This document shows, piece after piece, positions 23,491 to 34,715 of a stretch of DNA of 64,000 nucleotides. This stretch comes from Adiantum capillus-veneris (taxonomy: Eukaryota; Streptophyta; Polypodiopsida; Polypodiales; Pteridaceae), in NCBI GenBank assembly GCA_014529385.2, contig CM043965.1, positions 63,323,933 through 63,387,932 of the forward strand, given 5' to 3'. The first letter of the stretch is position 1, and each line of letters starts with the position of its first letter. The notes beneath the pieces were generated by a model. That model worked only from the letters and a program-made list of their open reading frames with translations, ran no database searches and was not told where the DNA came from. The position numbers and the translations under genes are program-made.

Positions 23491-24540
23491 AACAAGGCCA
23501 ACAGTGAAGGTCTAAAATGGCCTCCCTATACACGTGGGACTCAAGGATAGTAAATAGCAAAGCTACACAAAATAAATAGAAAAGGCACATCTTATATATC
23601 TATATTAAAATGAGAGGATATGTTGCCATGTGGTAGCAACTCCCTCCAAGAGGTGCACCTAGCTCTCGACAACCACAGAGGTGGAATCGAGTGAGCAGCC
23701 AACGTGGAATTCAGTGAGCAGTGCTTGGGCAGCGATCGCGTCAGACCATGGGCAAGAAGACCACTACCTCAACACTCACAAATGGCTTGCCACTTGGGCA
23801 TTGGCGTAGAACAGTGGCAAGCTTTCTTGAGGTAATCTTTCTTAAATTACGGGCGCGCACATGGTAGTCAGGAGCGAACCCCTGCAGCCCAAGAGCTTGG
23901 ATGCTTCAAATTCCTCCAACTCCCTTTGCTCCGTTCAGGATTTGCTCAAGCGATTGATGCTCCAGCCCATGGCTTGCAAATGCTCAAGCCTCTCAAGTTA
24001 TAAGGAATGCAGCCTAGCACAACTTTCTCCATGTTGATTTTTTCTTAGATGCGGCCAATAAAGCCTTCCACGATGCCCAAGACGTCCATGATGAATATGG
24101 CCAGCACTACAAAAAGCGGGCCAACAATCACATTGCTGCCATGGCCATTATCTGAGCCGCTCAGCTCAGTGCCATGGAAGCTATTGGTAGTCGATGGTAG
24201 GTGCGTCAAGTTAGCAATGGCCGCTTGCCAAGTCTATTGATTTCTTGTCGAGTTAGCAATGGCCCTGACCCTGATTACTAAAAAGTGTGTGTGTGTGTGT
24301 GATCAAGCCCACAGTTCCACCTACGCCCTCAGCCAGGTCCACAGCAAGCAATCAGGAGAGAGTGGAAGTGATCAAGCGTGTAGTTTCGCCTAACTCCTTA
24401 GCCAACTCCCTTTCTCTAACAACATCATGGGTTGTAGTGATGGAACTGCTCAACGAGGTCGACAGTAACTAGGTCATGACTCATCACGCTCCTTGATCAG
24501 TGCCCACTCTCACGAAACCATAATGGGATGAAGTTGGGTA
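23491..24540. other. No gene; (GT)n and a possible Helitron-like start
   Basis: Short ORFs show no domain. A (GT)n run lies at 24283-24300. At 23599, TCTATATTAAAATGAGAGG again resembles a plant Helitron 5' end, but no 3' end was found. Confidence 0.35.
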
Positions 24541-24552
24541 AGGTCTTCTTCT

Positions 24553-24557
<5 letters not shown>

Positions 24558-24607
<50 letters not shown>

Positions 24608-24731
24608 CAGAAAGAAACTCTCTGAAAGAGAGCGCACTCAGTCAGAAAGAAACTCTCTGAAAGAGAGCGCACTCTCTTTCAGAGAGTTTCTTTCTGACTG
24701 AGTGCGCTCTCTTTCAGAGAGTTTCTTTCTG

Positions 24732-24781
<50 letters not shown>
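24558..24781. repeat. Perfect inverted repeat: 110-bp arms, 4-nt loop
   Basis: Around the loop CGCA (24668-24671) the arms 24558-24667 and 24672-24781 pair without a mismatch. The outer arm is (CT)n against (GA)n. The inner part holds two tandem copies of a 35-bp unit beginning CAGTCAGAAAGAAACTCTCT, then their reverse complement. The right (GA)n runs on to about 24828. Transcription of either strand would give a fully paired hairpin. Confidence 0.97.
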
Positions 24782-24827
<46 letters not shown>

Positions 24828-24943
24828 GTCTAGAGTGGTACTGAGAAACCGTCATGATGCTATCAGGCTGTTGGCAATGCAGATGACAGAGGGAAAATAA
24901 ATAAACGTCAAAGTGGACATGAGGGTAGAAAAGCTTATGATGG

Positions 24944-25747
24944 TGCAATTGTGATGCTTGCTTCGAGATCCGGTACGATGCATCGTCCGACCCGCAGTGG
25001 TGCATTGCTGAAGAATCGGTGACGGTCACAGCCACCAATCTGTGTGCTCCCAACAATGCCCTGCCCAACAATGCGGGCGGCTGGTGCAACCCACCACTCC
25101 AGAACTTCGACATGGCACAACCAATGTTTGAGAAGATTGGAGTGTACAGGGGATGTGGGGTGTAGCCGGTCACTGCACTTTTTGAGGGGCAGTAGAACTG
25201 AATAGGATATCATGTATCAGCTACAGGGTCCTCACATGCGCCTGTATGCAGCTTAGCGGTAGAGCGTTTGTCTCCTGAGGCCGATGTCTTAGTTTCGAGC
25301 ATGCGTGTGCATGCCACGTTGGCCTTTTTGGGCAATTGCTAGCAGCTGGTTGGCAGTGACTGGCAACCGTCTCTAGGCTGGCTTCGCCACGATGGCAACC
25401 TAGCCGATAAATATCCAAACCCGTGTACAGGGGCGGCATCGTGCCTGTGGAGTATCGCCAGCCAAGAAGGGTGGAATCCACTTCACCATGAATGGTCACG
25501 CATACTTCAATCTGGTGCTCAGTACGAATGTGGGAAGAGTAGGTGATGTGCACTCCGTCTCCGTCAAGGGCTCGCGAACGGAATCCATGACCACAAACTG
25601 GGGCCAAAATTGGCAGAGCAATGTGCGGCTAGACGGCCAGCGCCTCTCCTTTCAGGTCACCACTAGCGACAGCCGCACCCTCACCTCCTACGATGTGGCG
25701 ACCGCGGATGGCACTTCGGCCAAACCTTCAACGGCGAGCAATTCTAG
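24944..25747 (+). pseudogene. Alpha-expansin fragment (broken)
   Basis: Expansins loosen plant cell walls. 24944-25152 reads the end of domain 1: ACFEIRYD, DPQWC, TATNLCAPNNALPNN, GGWCNPPLQNFDMAQP. After a 280-bp insert, reading resumes at 25433 with GGIVPVEYR and the C-terminal cellulose-binding-like domain ([48 protein letters not shown]). A base loss near 25708 shifts frame before the expected FGQTF-type ending, whose stop would be TAG at 25745-25747. Small deletions near 25460 cause another shift. The N-terminal half (signal peptide, start of the GH45-like domain) is absent, cut off close to the microsatellite palindrome. Confidence 0.88.
25153..25432 (+). mobile_element. 280-bp SINE-like insertion in the expansin fragment
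   Basis: An 11-bp direct repeat, GTGTACAGGGG (25142-25152 and 25433-25443), flanks it, and removing one copy plus the insert restores the expansin reading. Inside, TAGCGGTAGAGCG (about 25253) and TTTCGAGC (about 25293) resemble pol III A and B boxes at tRNA spacing. There is no poly(A) tail. An intron is the alternative, but the repeat and the lack of a frame-preserving GT-AG pair argue against it. Confidence 0.6.
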
Positions 25748-25789
25748 CTTCAATATTTGGTCGCCCAAATCAGTAGGCTAGCTACTTCA

Positions 25790-26440
25790 TTTTGGATTGG
25801 GAGCACAATAATATTCTACACTACACTCTGTTATATGTAATGGGGACCTGTGCTAACATCTCTATATGGCGAGCTGAGGTTGCACCCAATTATGTTTACC
25901 CAAGGGCTGCCTGCAAGCCACATTGTTCAATGTGATAAAGCCATCCCTCCAGGCAGACAACTCAGTGTCGAGGGAAAGGCATTGGGGAATATTGCCACTA
26001 GTGCAAGTCATGGTTTGATGAGCCTTTGGCTTTAGACACACTCCTCGTCCAGCTCTGTTGATAACCTATTTGAAAATTTGATTAGGCAAGCATTTCGGAA
26101 CAATCTGCAGATAAATAGAAACACCTTTCATGACCGATTCAACACAGAATATGGTGTCCGAAAGAGTTGGTTAATGTGACGTAGCTCCAAGGAGATGCAA
26201 TAGCATTGCAGCGGAAGTCAAGTGGTAAATCATGCAGGTGCAATTAGGAAGCGAGAGCTAATAAGCCATCCAATATTGGGAAGAAGCAGGAGGCATGAGC
26301 AATAGCATCTACTACTATGATATGATTCTTGCAACCGCCAAACTGACTACAAGTAGTAGTACTAGCACCAACGTGCAACATTATTTTAAGAGCATAATAA
26401 TTTATTGCTTATTATATATGATGCTAATCATTGCACTGCA
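25790..26440. other. No gene recognised
   Basis: Short ORFs without motifs. No repeats of note. Confidence 0.5.
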
Positions 26441-26449
26441 AAATTGTAA

Positions 26450-26920
26450 GAAACTCTCTTCTAAAAGATCTTCTCACAATGCATCCACCACAGAGCGTAT
26501 GATAAGGCTTATGATAGAATTGAATGGGAGTTCAAACTTAAGAGTCTCTATGATATGGGTTTGGACAAATTCTTTTTCACATACTTTTTGGGCATGCATT
26601 AGCTAGAATTTCAGTTCATGGTACTCTTACAGATGTTATTCCATTGCATAAATCTATAAGACAAGGGTGCCCATTTTCTCCTTTGCTCTATGCTATCTCA
26701 TCTGATGCCTTGGAGTGGCTTGTTAAAGATGTTATGCAGTAGGGCAAACTCACTGCCATAGACGTACCTGGCTCTATGAAGCAAATGTGCCTCCAAAATT
26801 TTGTTGATCATACCAATGCAATTGTGAGGAATGATATACATGCAATGGAGAATTTTAGGGCTTGTCTCATTGTCTTGCAAGTGCCTGGATTATTAACCAT
26901 GCTAAAAGTCTGGTTTGATG
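26450..26920 (+). pseudogene. LINE reverse-transcriptase fragment, copy 1
   Basis: Frame-shifting reading gives L1-type RT motifs: KAYDRIEWEF (motif A with its Asp), RQGCPFSPLLYAI (motif B), and FVDHTNAIV where the catalytic FADD or YADD is expected. The altered box plus frameshifts make it inactive. No endonuclease, 5' end or poly(A) tail is seen. Confidence 0.75.
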
Positions 26921-27364
26921 GAACTCTCTTCTAAAATATCTTCTCACAAACAATCGGCCACATAGCGTATGATAAGGCCTATGATAGAATTGAATGGGAG
27001 TTCATACTTCAAAGTCTATATGATATGGGCTTGGACAGATTCTTTTTCACATTCTTTTTGGGAATGCATCAGCTAGAATTTCAGTTAACGGTGCTGTTGC
27101 AGATGTTATTCCATTGCATAAATCCATAATACAAGGGTGCCCACTTTCTCCTATGATCTATGCTATCAAAGATGTTATGCATTCGGGCAAACTCACTGCC
27201 ATAGATGTACCTGGCTCTATGAAGCAAATATGCCTCCAAAAGTTTGTTGACCATACCAATGCAATTGTGAGGAATGATGTACATGCAGGGATAATTTTAG
27301 GGCTTGCCTCACTATATTGCAAGTGGCTCGATTATTAACCATGCTTAAAGTCTGGTTTGATGGA
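26921..27364 (+). pseudogene. LINE reverse-transcriptase fragment, copy 2 (tandem)
   Basis: The unit repeats head to tail: GAACTCTCTTCTAAAA, CGTATGATAAGGC, GGGTGCCCA-TTTCTCC and a final AAAGTCTGGTTTGATGGAA recur in order. Copy 2 lacks about 30 bp after motif B and has the same altered FVDHTNAIV box, so the lesion predates the duplication. Confidence 0.8.
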
Positions 27365-28257
27365 ATGTTTGCTTTGTCTAAGCCAGTTTTTACCGGAAGA
27401 CTTTAAACTGTTGCGTTGGGCAAAAAAACATGCCCATGCTCCCTGCTGATTGGTGTTTTAGGTCGAGCAATTATCTGATAGTTTATAATTTAGCTTCTTT
27501 TTTATGTGCCATATCCATACGACAGGCTAGTCATCAACATTGATGGAGACATGCTGTAAATATCCACTTTCTAGCAAGACAATTTGAATGATTGGAAGAT
27601 CCAGACCAATTAAAATTGTTAGTGGAGGTCTAAATACTAATATACATGTGTCACGTAAAAATAATGCCCTTGTATGAAGATCACAACCTTGTAGTATGGG
27701 CAAGGCAAGACGACATGGAAGGGATGATTGGTGTATAAATGAACTAATGAGGTATTATAAATTTCTATCAAATTAATGTGGCTAAGAGGAGGAGGGATGC
27801 ACATACTCTCAAGTAAAAATGACAATCAAGAACCAAAGTACTAGACAAGGGAGCACTTACCTTACAAAAAGAAACATAGGATGACTTAAGCAGTAAGTAA
27901 AGGTCTAGAGCTCTAATTAGTCTATCAATATTACTTCATGCTCAAACATGTGAAGCCCAAGCGAGAAAAATCCAAGCAAAAGAAGAGTAGACGTAGAGGA
28001 CATTATAGTTAGGTAAATAGAGATTGAGGCAGAAGATAATATTTTCAAATACTGTGTTACTTTTTTTAGAAGTAAACTTTGATCTTTTGGACTTTAGGAG
28101 GTAGTCTATCCATTGAAAACTCTTTTTATTGTAGTGCATCAATATATAAAAAAACAATAAATATTTTGTTGATGATAAAATTTACTATATAGCATACAAA
28201 CACTTGCTCACGTTTTTCTTTGCTTGAAATAACTCGCTCGATACGTGGTAAGACTCG
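27365..28257. other. No gene recognised
   Basis: AT-rich, short ORFs only. If Gypsy-3 once had a 5' LTR here, I cannot see its ends. Confidence 0.5.
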
Positions 28258-28260
28258 AAA

Positions 28261-29582
28261 TTGAAGCGTAAGTACATATCAGGCTTTGCACTACAAATTG
28301 GTGCTGAGGTAGTTATGTTCAAACCAGATTCTCTGTCAAAGGCTATTAATTTGGCTCTCAATGCAAAAAAGAAGAAAGGTGGACAACCCTCTCACACTGA
28401 TCAACCTCCTAACACTAATCGTAACAAGAGACCTCCTTTCTCCATTAACTTTGATAGAAACAAACACCAAAAGCCGTACTTTTTTCAAGAGACGCAGATT
28501 TGACAATTCTCCTACAACTGCTCAACCTCATACAAGCAACAACAACAACAACACGCAGCAACGAGGCAACCAAAATTCTTTGTCCTACTCCAAATTCTAA
28601 TGGTAACAAAAAGGTGAAGTGTTTTAAATGTTTTCAGTACGGTCACTATGCATATAAGTGCCCAAATGGTCCTGCTAAGGGCAATGGTCAATCCAATGGC
28701 CACTCCAATGGAGTCAACATAAATTCAAGTAAAAAACCCTTCAACAACAACCGCCCCAACGTAGCTACTCTTAACCTCATCGAAGATGCTACTCTGAACG
28801 ACAATGAAGTGGAAGCTAACTACAGTGAGGGATATGATCCTGATTATGATAACGATGACAACTCATCTACATGTACTCTTATATCTCCTCACACCTTGTT
28901 TAAAGTGCAAGGCGCTGTTAAGGGTGAAAGTGTCACCATTGTGTTAGATGATGGTAGTAGCCATGATTTCATTTCTACACACTTGGCACAACAACTATCT
29001 CTCTCTGAAATCTCACCACCTCACAAAGTCAAAATTGTTTTTAATAATCAACATTTTAATTGTAAAACCCAAGTCATTGTTGAAGTTTGCATTGGTGAAT
29101 TTACACAAGCAGGAACATTTCTGGTAGCACCATTACATGGTCTTGATATGATTTTGGGAATGCCATTTCGTCATGAGTTTGACTTGTTGATTAATTATAA
29201 AACACGTACTATGAGTCTCACTCATAATAATCAAAATTTCTCCATCCAAGCAACACTAGCACATGAGAAATTTCCACTCCTCTCTCACACTCAAGCCAAA
29301 AGAGGAATTAGAAAACAGGGAAAAACATATCTAGTGTTGGTAAATCAAATTTCTCCTCAAATTGAAACTTCACGTAACTCCACACACGATGAATTTCTCT
29401 CACAATTTAAAGATTGTTTCATGCATGATCCACCACCTGAAATTCCACCATCACGCCCAGAAGACCACAAAATTGACATTATACCGGATAATGAAGCTCC
29501 TTGTATAGCACCTTATCATGTAAATCCAACCGCACACAGGAGATACAAACTCAAATCATTGATTTACTTGACGGAGGACTAA
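28261..29582 (+). pseudogene. Gag end, zinc knuckle and protease of Gypsy-3
   Basis: 28261-28500 reads the gag tail (FALQIGAEVVMFKPDSLSKA). After a frameshift near 28500, the 360-residue ORF carries a zinc knuckle CFKCFQYGHYAYKC, an Asn-rich linker and an acidic stretch. The retropepsin follows, with VLDDGSSHDFIS (D-D-G-S in place of D-S-G-A) and GMPFRHEFDLLINYKT. It ends in the protease-RT linker (PPEIPPSRPEDHKIDI). The frame is lost again at 29580 before RT. Confidence 0.85.
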
Positions 29583-29675
29583 TTCGACCTAGTAGTTCAC
29601 CATACGGAGCTCGAGTACTTCTTGTCAAGAAGAAAAATGGAACCTTCCATATGTGAATCGACTACAGGGCTTTAA

Positions 29676-30986
29676 CACTAGTTTGGTACCAAAAAAGGAC
29701 ACTTTAAGTGTCCTTTTTTACCAGATTTAAATTAAATGCTACTTGCATTAGATGGTTTTATTTAAGAAAACCCTCTTGATATGCTTAAATATGTTAGCTA
29801 GAGGGTGTTTAAAAAATATAACCTTGCATTTTATAATCTATCATGATCAAGAACTATACTCATCAAGTTGACCCTTGTAAGACAGCGATTGACGCTTTGA
29901 AAAAATCACCTTTATAAGCTCAAGAAAAAATGAAGCAACCTTGTAGAAAATTTTAGGTGACTCTTCCACAATTTTGCTATAGATAATTGAAAATTTCATG
30001 TGCAAGAAAATTGACTTTGGAGTATATAAAATAATGGAAAGTTCCATGTGATATGGTCATTTCAAGCATATCGTTGTATACAAAGAAAAATATGTTTTTG
30101 ATGTATTTGTGAGTTTTAGAAAGTGATACATTGCTTGCCCTTTCCATTGAGCACTCAAGGTGGCAAGTACAAGGGCTTTGGTATGCAACAATTATTGGAT
30201 CATTTTAAATATTCAAAATTGCATAAAAGAAAACTTTCATATTTTCATTCTTGAGACATAAGCATTCAAAACCTCAAATAATATCAAACTTTCCATGTAG
30301 ATCAACTAAATGTATCAAAGTACGTGGTACATACACAATTGGGGTGCCTAAAACCTTGGTTTCAATGTTATTATGGAGAACTCAAGATTTTCAAGAGTTT
30401 TTGCACGATAAAGAATTCAAGATAGAGTTCAACCAACAAGATTTAATTGAGTTAGGGAGCCCAAAAAATACGTAGTTTCTTGGTTTAAACATATAAAGTC
30501 ATTTGTAGTTGTCAAATTGCACTAGAATAGTACTAATTTCATGAGGGGACCTTTGGAAGACCAAAATTATGCTCTTATTCATCACGTGCTCAAGTATGAA
30601 ATTATGTCTATAGCTTGCATGTGACTTGAAAACTTATCCTTGAAGTACATTTCATTGTTTTGTAACACTAACTGCTAACACTTGGCTTTTATAAACATAA
30701 AAAATGCCATCTCTACAAAAAGATATAATTATTTTATGATTTTTTTGGTAAAACAGCTTGAAATTTCACTAAAATTTATATCTTAGAACTTACCAAAATT
30801 CTCTCCATACAGATTGTATTTTGATATGGAGAAAAATCTAGTGTTTTCTTTCCCTCATAACCAATCTATGGTAGAAGCAAGTTGTTAAAAACTTCTTTTT
30901 ATCACGACAAATAAATTGCCAAAACTTGGTAGAAAAACATGACACTTTAATGTCTCAGGACACTTAAGTGTCCAATTACACTAGTG
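29676..30986. mobile_element. Non-autonomous TIR element (1311 bp) in Gypsy-3 RT
   Basis: It lies exactly between the Leu and Asn codons of the RT motif [12 protein letters not shown], and removal restores that motif. Its ends are CACTAGT and ACTAGTG, flanked by TTAA on both sides (29672-29675, 30987-30990), with TTAA present once in the restored target. Just inside each end sits a palindrome, GGACACTTTAAGTGTCC on the left and GGACACTTAAGTGTCC on the right. No transposase is encoded. Because TTAA is palindromic, TA plus ACACTAGT ends fits equally well, so the superfamily is open. Confidence 0.85.
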
Positions 30987-30990
30987 TTAA

Positions 30991-32197
30991 ACAAGATCAC
31001 CATTAAGAATAGGTTTCCTATTCCTAGAGTGGATGATCTGTTAGACAAACTGAAAAGGGCAAACATCTTTAGCAAAACTGACCTTAAATCAGGGTATCAC
31101 CAAGTCAAAATGTTTGAACATGATGTCTACAAAACAACTTTCAGAACACAAATTGGACACTATGAATTTCTTGTCATGCCATTTGGTTTGACAAATGCAC
31201 CAGCCACATTCACACGCATGATGAATAGAATTTTCATTGACCATCAAGATTTTGTGATTGTATTTTTTATGACATTTTGGTATTCAGTAAATCTGAAGAA
31301 GAGCATAAAGAGCACTTAACACGTGTATTTGATCTGCTTGCACAAAATCACTTGTATTTGAATCCTGGAAAGAGTTCATTTTTCCAATATGAAATTGAAT
31401 ATTTGGGACACATTGTATTGGGGAAGGGAATACATGTAGACCCCAAGAAAATTGAAGCCATTCAGGCATAGCCTAGACCCAAAAACTTGCATGAGCTACG
31501 TTCTTTTATTGGTCTTTGTAGCTATTACAGGAAATTTGTTCGTAACTTTGCTTACAAATCACATTATTTGACTCTCTTGTTGAAGAAAAACACACCTTAT
31601 GAATGGACTGATTTACAAGAAAGCTCATTTATGCACTTAAACATGCTTTGACTAATGCACCTGTATTGCAATTGTCCGATTTTGAAATATCATTCTTTGT
31701 GGTAGTCATTGATGCTAGTGGAAAAGGTATCGGTGCAGTCCTTATGCAAGATAACCACCCACTTGCTTTTGAAAGCCGTAAATTCAAACCTTCTAAAACA
31801 AAGTTCTGTACTTATGATAAAGGGTACATGCATTGAAAATTTGGAAACACTATATAATGGGTACTGATCTGATCATAAAAACTGATCAACAAAGTATCAA
31901 ATATTTACTTTCTCAGCCCTTAATATATGTTAGACATATTAAGTGGGACGCTTTTATTCAAAGTTTTCAGCCAAACATTCAATATCAACATGGTAAAGAA
32001 AACGTTGTAGCTCATGCTTTGAGTAGAAGACCCTCACTTAATCATCTATCAACCATTATAGGAACTTCGTTTGACACTATGCCTGACACTTATACATATG
32101 ATGATGAATTCAAAACGACATGGTTGCATATGCTTGACAATTCTGTGCACACATTTACACTATTCAAGAAAATTTCCTTTATTTCAAACAAAAATTG
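30991..32197 (+). pseudogene. Reverse transcriptase-RNase H of Gypsy-3
   Basis: Reads [31 protein letters not shown], and [18 protein letters not shown] frameshift then falls just before the catalytic FFDD-like box near 31265, and a TAG follows at 31469. RNase H pieces follow: VVIDASGKGIGAVLMQ, a damaged EKELLA-type segment, IKTDQQSIKYLL and QYQHGKENVVAHALSRRP. At least two frameshifts and one stop are present. It ends at the solo LTR. Confidence 0.88.
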
Positions 32198-32969
32198 TGT
32201 TAGGAAATAAGACGTAGCTAAATAGATAATTGAGTAGATTACTTAATGGAGAGAGACAGATTTATATACACGAGATTATAGAGTAGAGAGAGAGAGAGAG
32301 TACACACGATATACGTGGTTCACCCAATGTGGGCTACGTCCACGGGAAAGCAGCCACTCAATGGATTTAGTACTTCAAAACAAGAAGTAGTTTACAAAGG
32401 GATTATACCCTTAATGGAGCTCCCGCCTTGCTTCACTCTCACCACCTCACACTCACCTTGTTGCATCAACTTCACACTATGAAATGTGTGTAGAAATGGC
32501 CTCCTTTTATAGGCCAAAAGGGCTGCCCTCTCTTATGAGAGACAGCCATGTGTAGCCGCCCTTGTGCGAATAAGTCCAAATCGGACCCTCCAATCCGCCC
32601 ATGTGTGGCCGCCCTTGAGAAGACAAGTCCGCTTTTGAGTTCGGCCACCGGCCATTGACTTCCGACCACCGGCCATCGGCCATTGACTACCGGCCACCGG
32701 CCAACCGACCCGTTGTTTTCCGACCACTTTCCGGCCGCCGTCCGGCCATAATATTCCAGCGAAAAAGAATATTCCGGCGAAAAAAAAGTCTCAGGGGACT
32801 CTGCCCCCGAGGCCTTTAAAGTTGCCCTTGATTCTTGTCCATGAAAATTTTGGTTTCCGGTGAGTGATTTTCCTTCACGCACGATGGCTTCTCCTCATAA
32901 TGGGGGCCTTACAAATGTGCACTTTTACCACAGAAAATTACAAGGGTAAATCAGGCTCCATACTTAACA
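32198..32969. mobile_element. Solo LTR 1 (772 bp)
   Basis: Starts TGTTAGGAAA, ends CTTAACA, with a perfect 5-bp TSD, AATTG (32193-32197 and 32970-32974). No PBS, PPT or coding domain, so a solo LTR is the simplest reading; a short non-autonomous element is possible. It carries ACGTGGTTC and CTACGTCCACGGG, words common in plant LTRs, and CCGGCCATTGAC-type tandem units near 32640-32710. A second copy lies at 41511-42259. Confidence 0.88.
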
Positions 32970-32974
32970 AATTG

Positions 32975-34094
32975 TGTATGACTAAACCTTTGCGTACATT
33001 AATTATTGAAGAATTGCACAAACCATCCTATGCTGGACATAGAGGATTTTCTGCAACTTTTCAAATTTTATGTCGTGATTTCTATGGGCCTACTATGAGA
33101 ATTGATGTTAAACAGTATGTCTCAACTTGTTTGACTTGTCAAAAGATAAAAGCAGCTACATGTAAGAAATTGGGACCTCTCCCCATTCCTGAAAGACCTT
33201 GGGAACACATTTCAATGGATTTTGTTACTAGTTTCCCACTCACAGTGCACAAGCATGACATGATTTGGACTATTATTGACCATTTTTCTAAACAAGTGTA
33301 TTTCATTCCTCGTAAGAAAACACTCACAGCACATCAAGCTGTACTTTTATTTCTTAAGACTGTTTTCCCACATCATGGTTTGCCTAAAGTCATTATTTCT
33401 GATCGAGATTCAAAATTTTGTAGTGCTTTTTGGACTACCGTGTTTGAAAATCTTAACATTACACTTGACTTCACTTCTGCATTTCATCCTGAATCTAATG
33501 GTCAAACCGAAGTCACCAACCGCACTATTATTGATTTGTTAGAGGCTTATGTTTCTTCTCACCTTAAGAAATGGGATGATTACCTGCATATTCTACAATT
33601 TGTATATAGCAATACCACTCACACTGCCACCACCAGTAAATCTCACATTTGAAGTTGTATATGGTCACTCTCTTCCTACTCCTGCTTCACGTCTTTCTAA
33701 TGTTGTACATGTCTCACTGATGATTTCACTACTAACTTTCATGATATTTATGCAAGTGTGCATTCTGCTATTAAACACTCACAAGAACTTTACACTAAGC
33801 ATGCTAACAAGCACCACAAGGCACACCAATTCCAAGAAGGTGATTATGTTTTACTTTGCATGGAAAAGCGAAGGATCAAAAGTGTTGATACCATCTACAC
33901 AAAGTTATATACCCGTGGGATTCACTCTATATACAAAATGGGATGCCACCTGCGAGCGGACAACTTTGATAAAACCACTATATACGATTCATATTAGGGA
34001 ATATGACCCTCCTCTCTATGCTTATACGACAATCAATGAAGAAAACTATCATACCCCTATCTTACATATAAAATCTAGGTCTCACATAATTTAA
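32975..34094 (+). pseudogene. Integrase of Gypsy-3
   Basis: The open part to 33652 has the zinc-binding HHCC region (HKPSYAGHRG, CLTCQKIK) and the core acidic residues in HISMDFVTSFP, IISDRDSKF and ESNGQTEVTNRT, so the DDE triad is readable. Past a frameshift near 33640, the C-terminal region continues as EVVYGHSLPTP, then KHANKHHKAHQFQEGDYVLL at 33758-33860. Reading decays by about 34000. No 3' LTR follows. Confidence 0.88.
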
Positions 34095-34715
34095 CTAAGT
34101 AAACTAGTCAAAGAGTGTGTAGCAAAGTGATTGACAATGTACGAAGGAACCACTTGTATTGATAGCTAGATGTACCCTCAATGTGTCTTAGTTTGAATTT
34201 CAAACTATGTGCCCAATCAGCCTGCACTTTGGCTACTCGTTCAATTCTGAACCATGCAAGTGTGGTGTAAATCAACCCTTGACTTGCTCCAAATCAACCC
34301 TTATCTATGACCGGCTTGATGCAAAATTTGATGTGTGACCTAATAGAAAACTTCCCCTAAATTCATTTGAGTTCTAGTGCACACCGGTGACCAATCACTA
34401 CAAGTAATCAACACGGGTCAGGTCCCCCCCCTCCCCCCCATAAATATGATACCCCCCTCCCTTATTTTTAATCTTGGGAGATAAACTATTTAGGGCCTAC
34501 CCCTAACTTATACGCTTATGTAGCTTGTAAAAAACCCCCCTCCCTTGCACTTACGTGGTGCGGCAAGCTTTCCATGGTGAATCCCCTGGGGTTATATACA
34601 AATTCAACCTTCCATATGAAAAACCACAACATCTACCTCCAATAGATAAATCTAGTTTCTTTGTTGGTAATGCCCAAATAAATCCCCCTCCCCCCCCCCC
34701 CTCCTCCACCTCCCG
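34095..34715. other. No gene; poly-C-rich flank of MULE-1
   Basis: Short ORFs without domains. C-rich runs occur at 34423-34438, 34453, 34535 and 34684-34713, ending directly at the left end of MULE-1. Confidence 0.6.

Larger units (their letters stand above)
28258..34094 (+). mobile_element. Gypsy-3: 5'-truncated gypsy retrotransposon
   Basis: Plus-strand order: gag end, zinc knuckle, protease, RT, RNase H, integrase. No LTR pair, PBS or PPT was found, and the gag N-terminus is missing. RT is split by a 1.3-kb TIR element, and the RNase H-integrase linker by a solo LTR. Protein sequence differs clearly from Gypsy-1 and Gypsy-2, so this is another lineage. Confidence 0.85.

Noticed and set aside
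25142-25443. Expansin intron
   Set aside because: The 11-bp direct repeat at both edges and no frame-preserving GT-AG pair favour an insertion, though cDNA of the parent would settle it.
32472-32882. 136-codon minus-strand ORF in solo LTR 1
   Set aside because: Low-complexity Trp/Pro/Val repeats come from CCGGCCA-type tandem units; frame differs in solo LTR 2.
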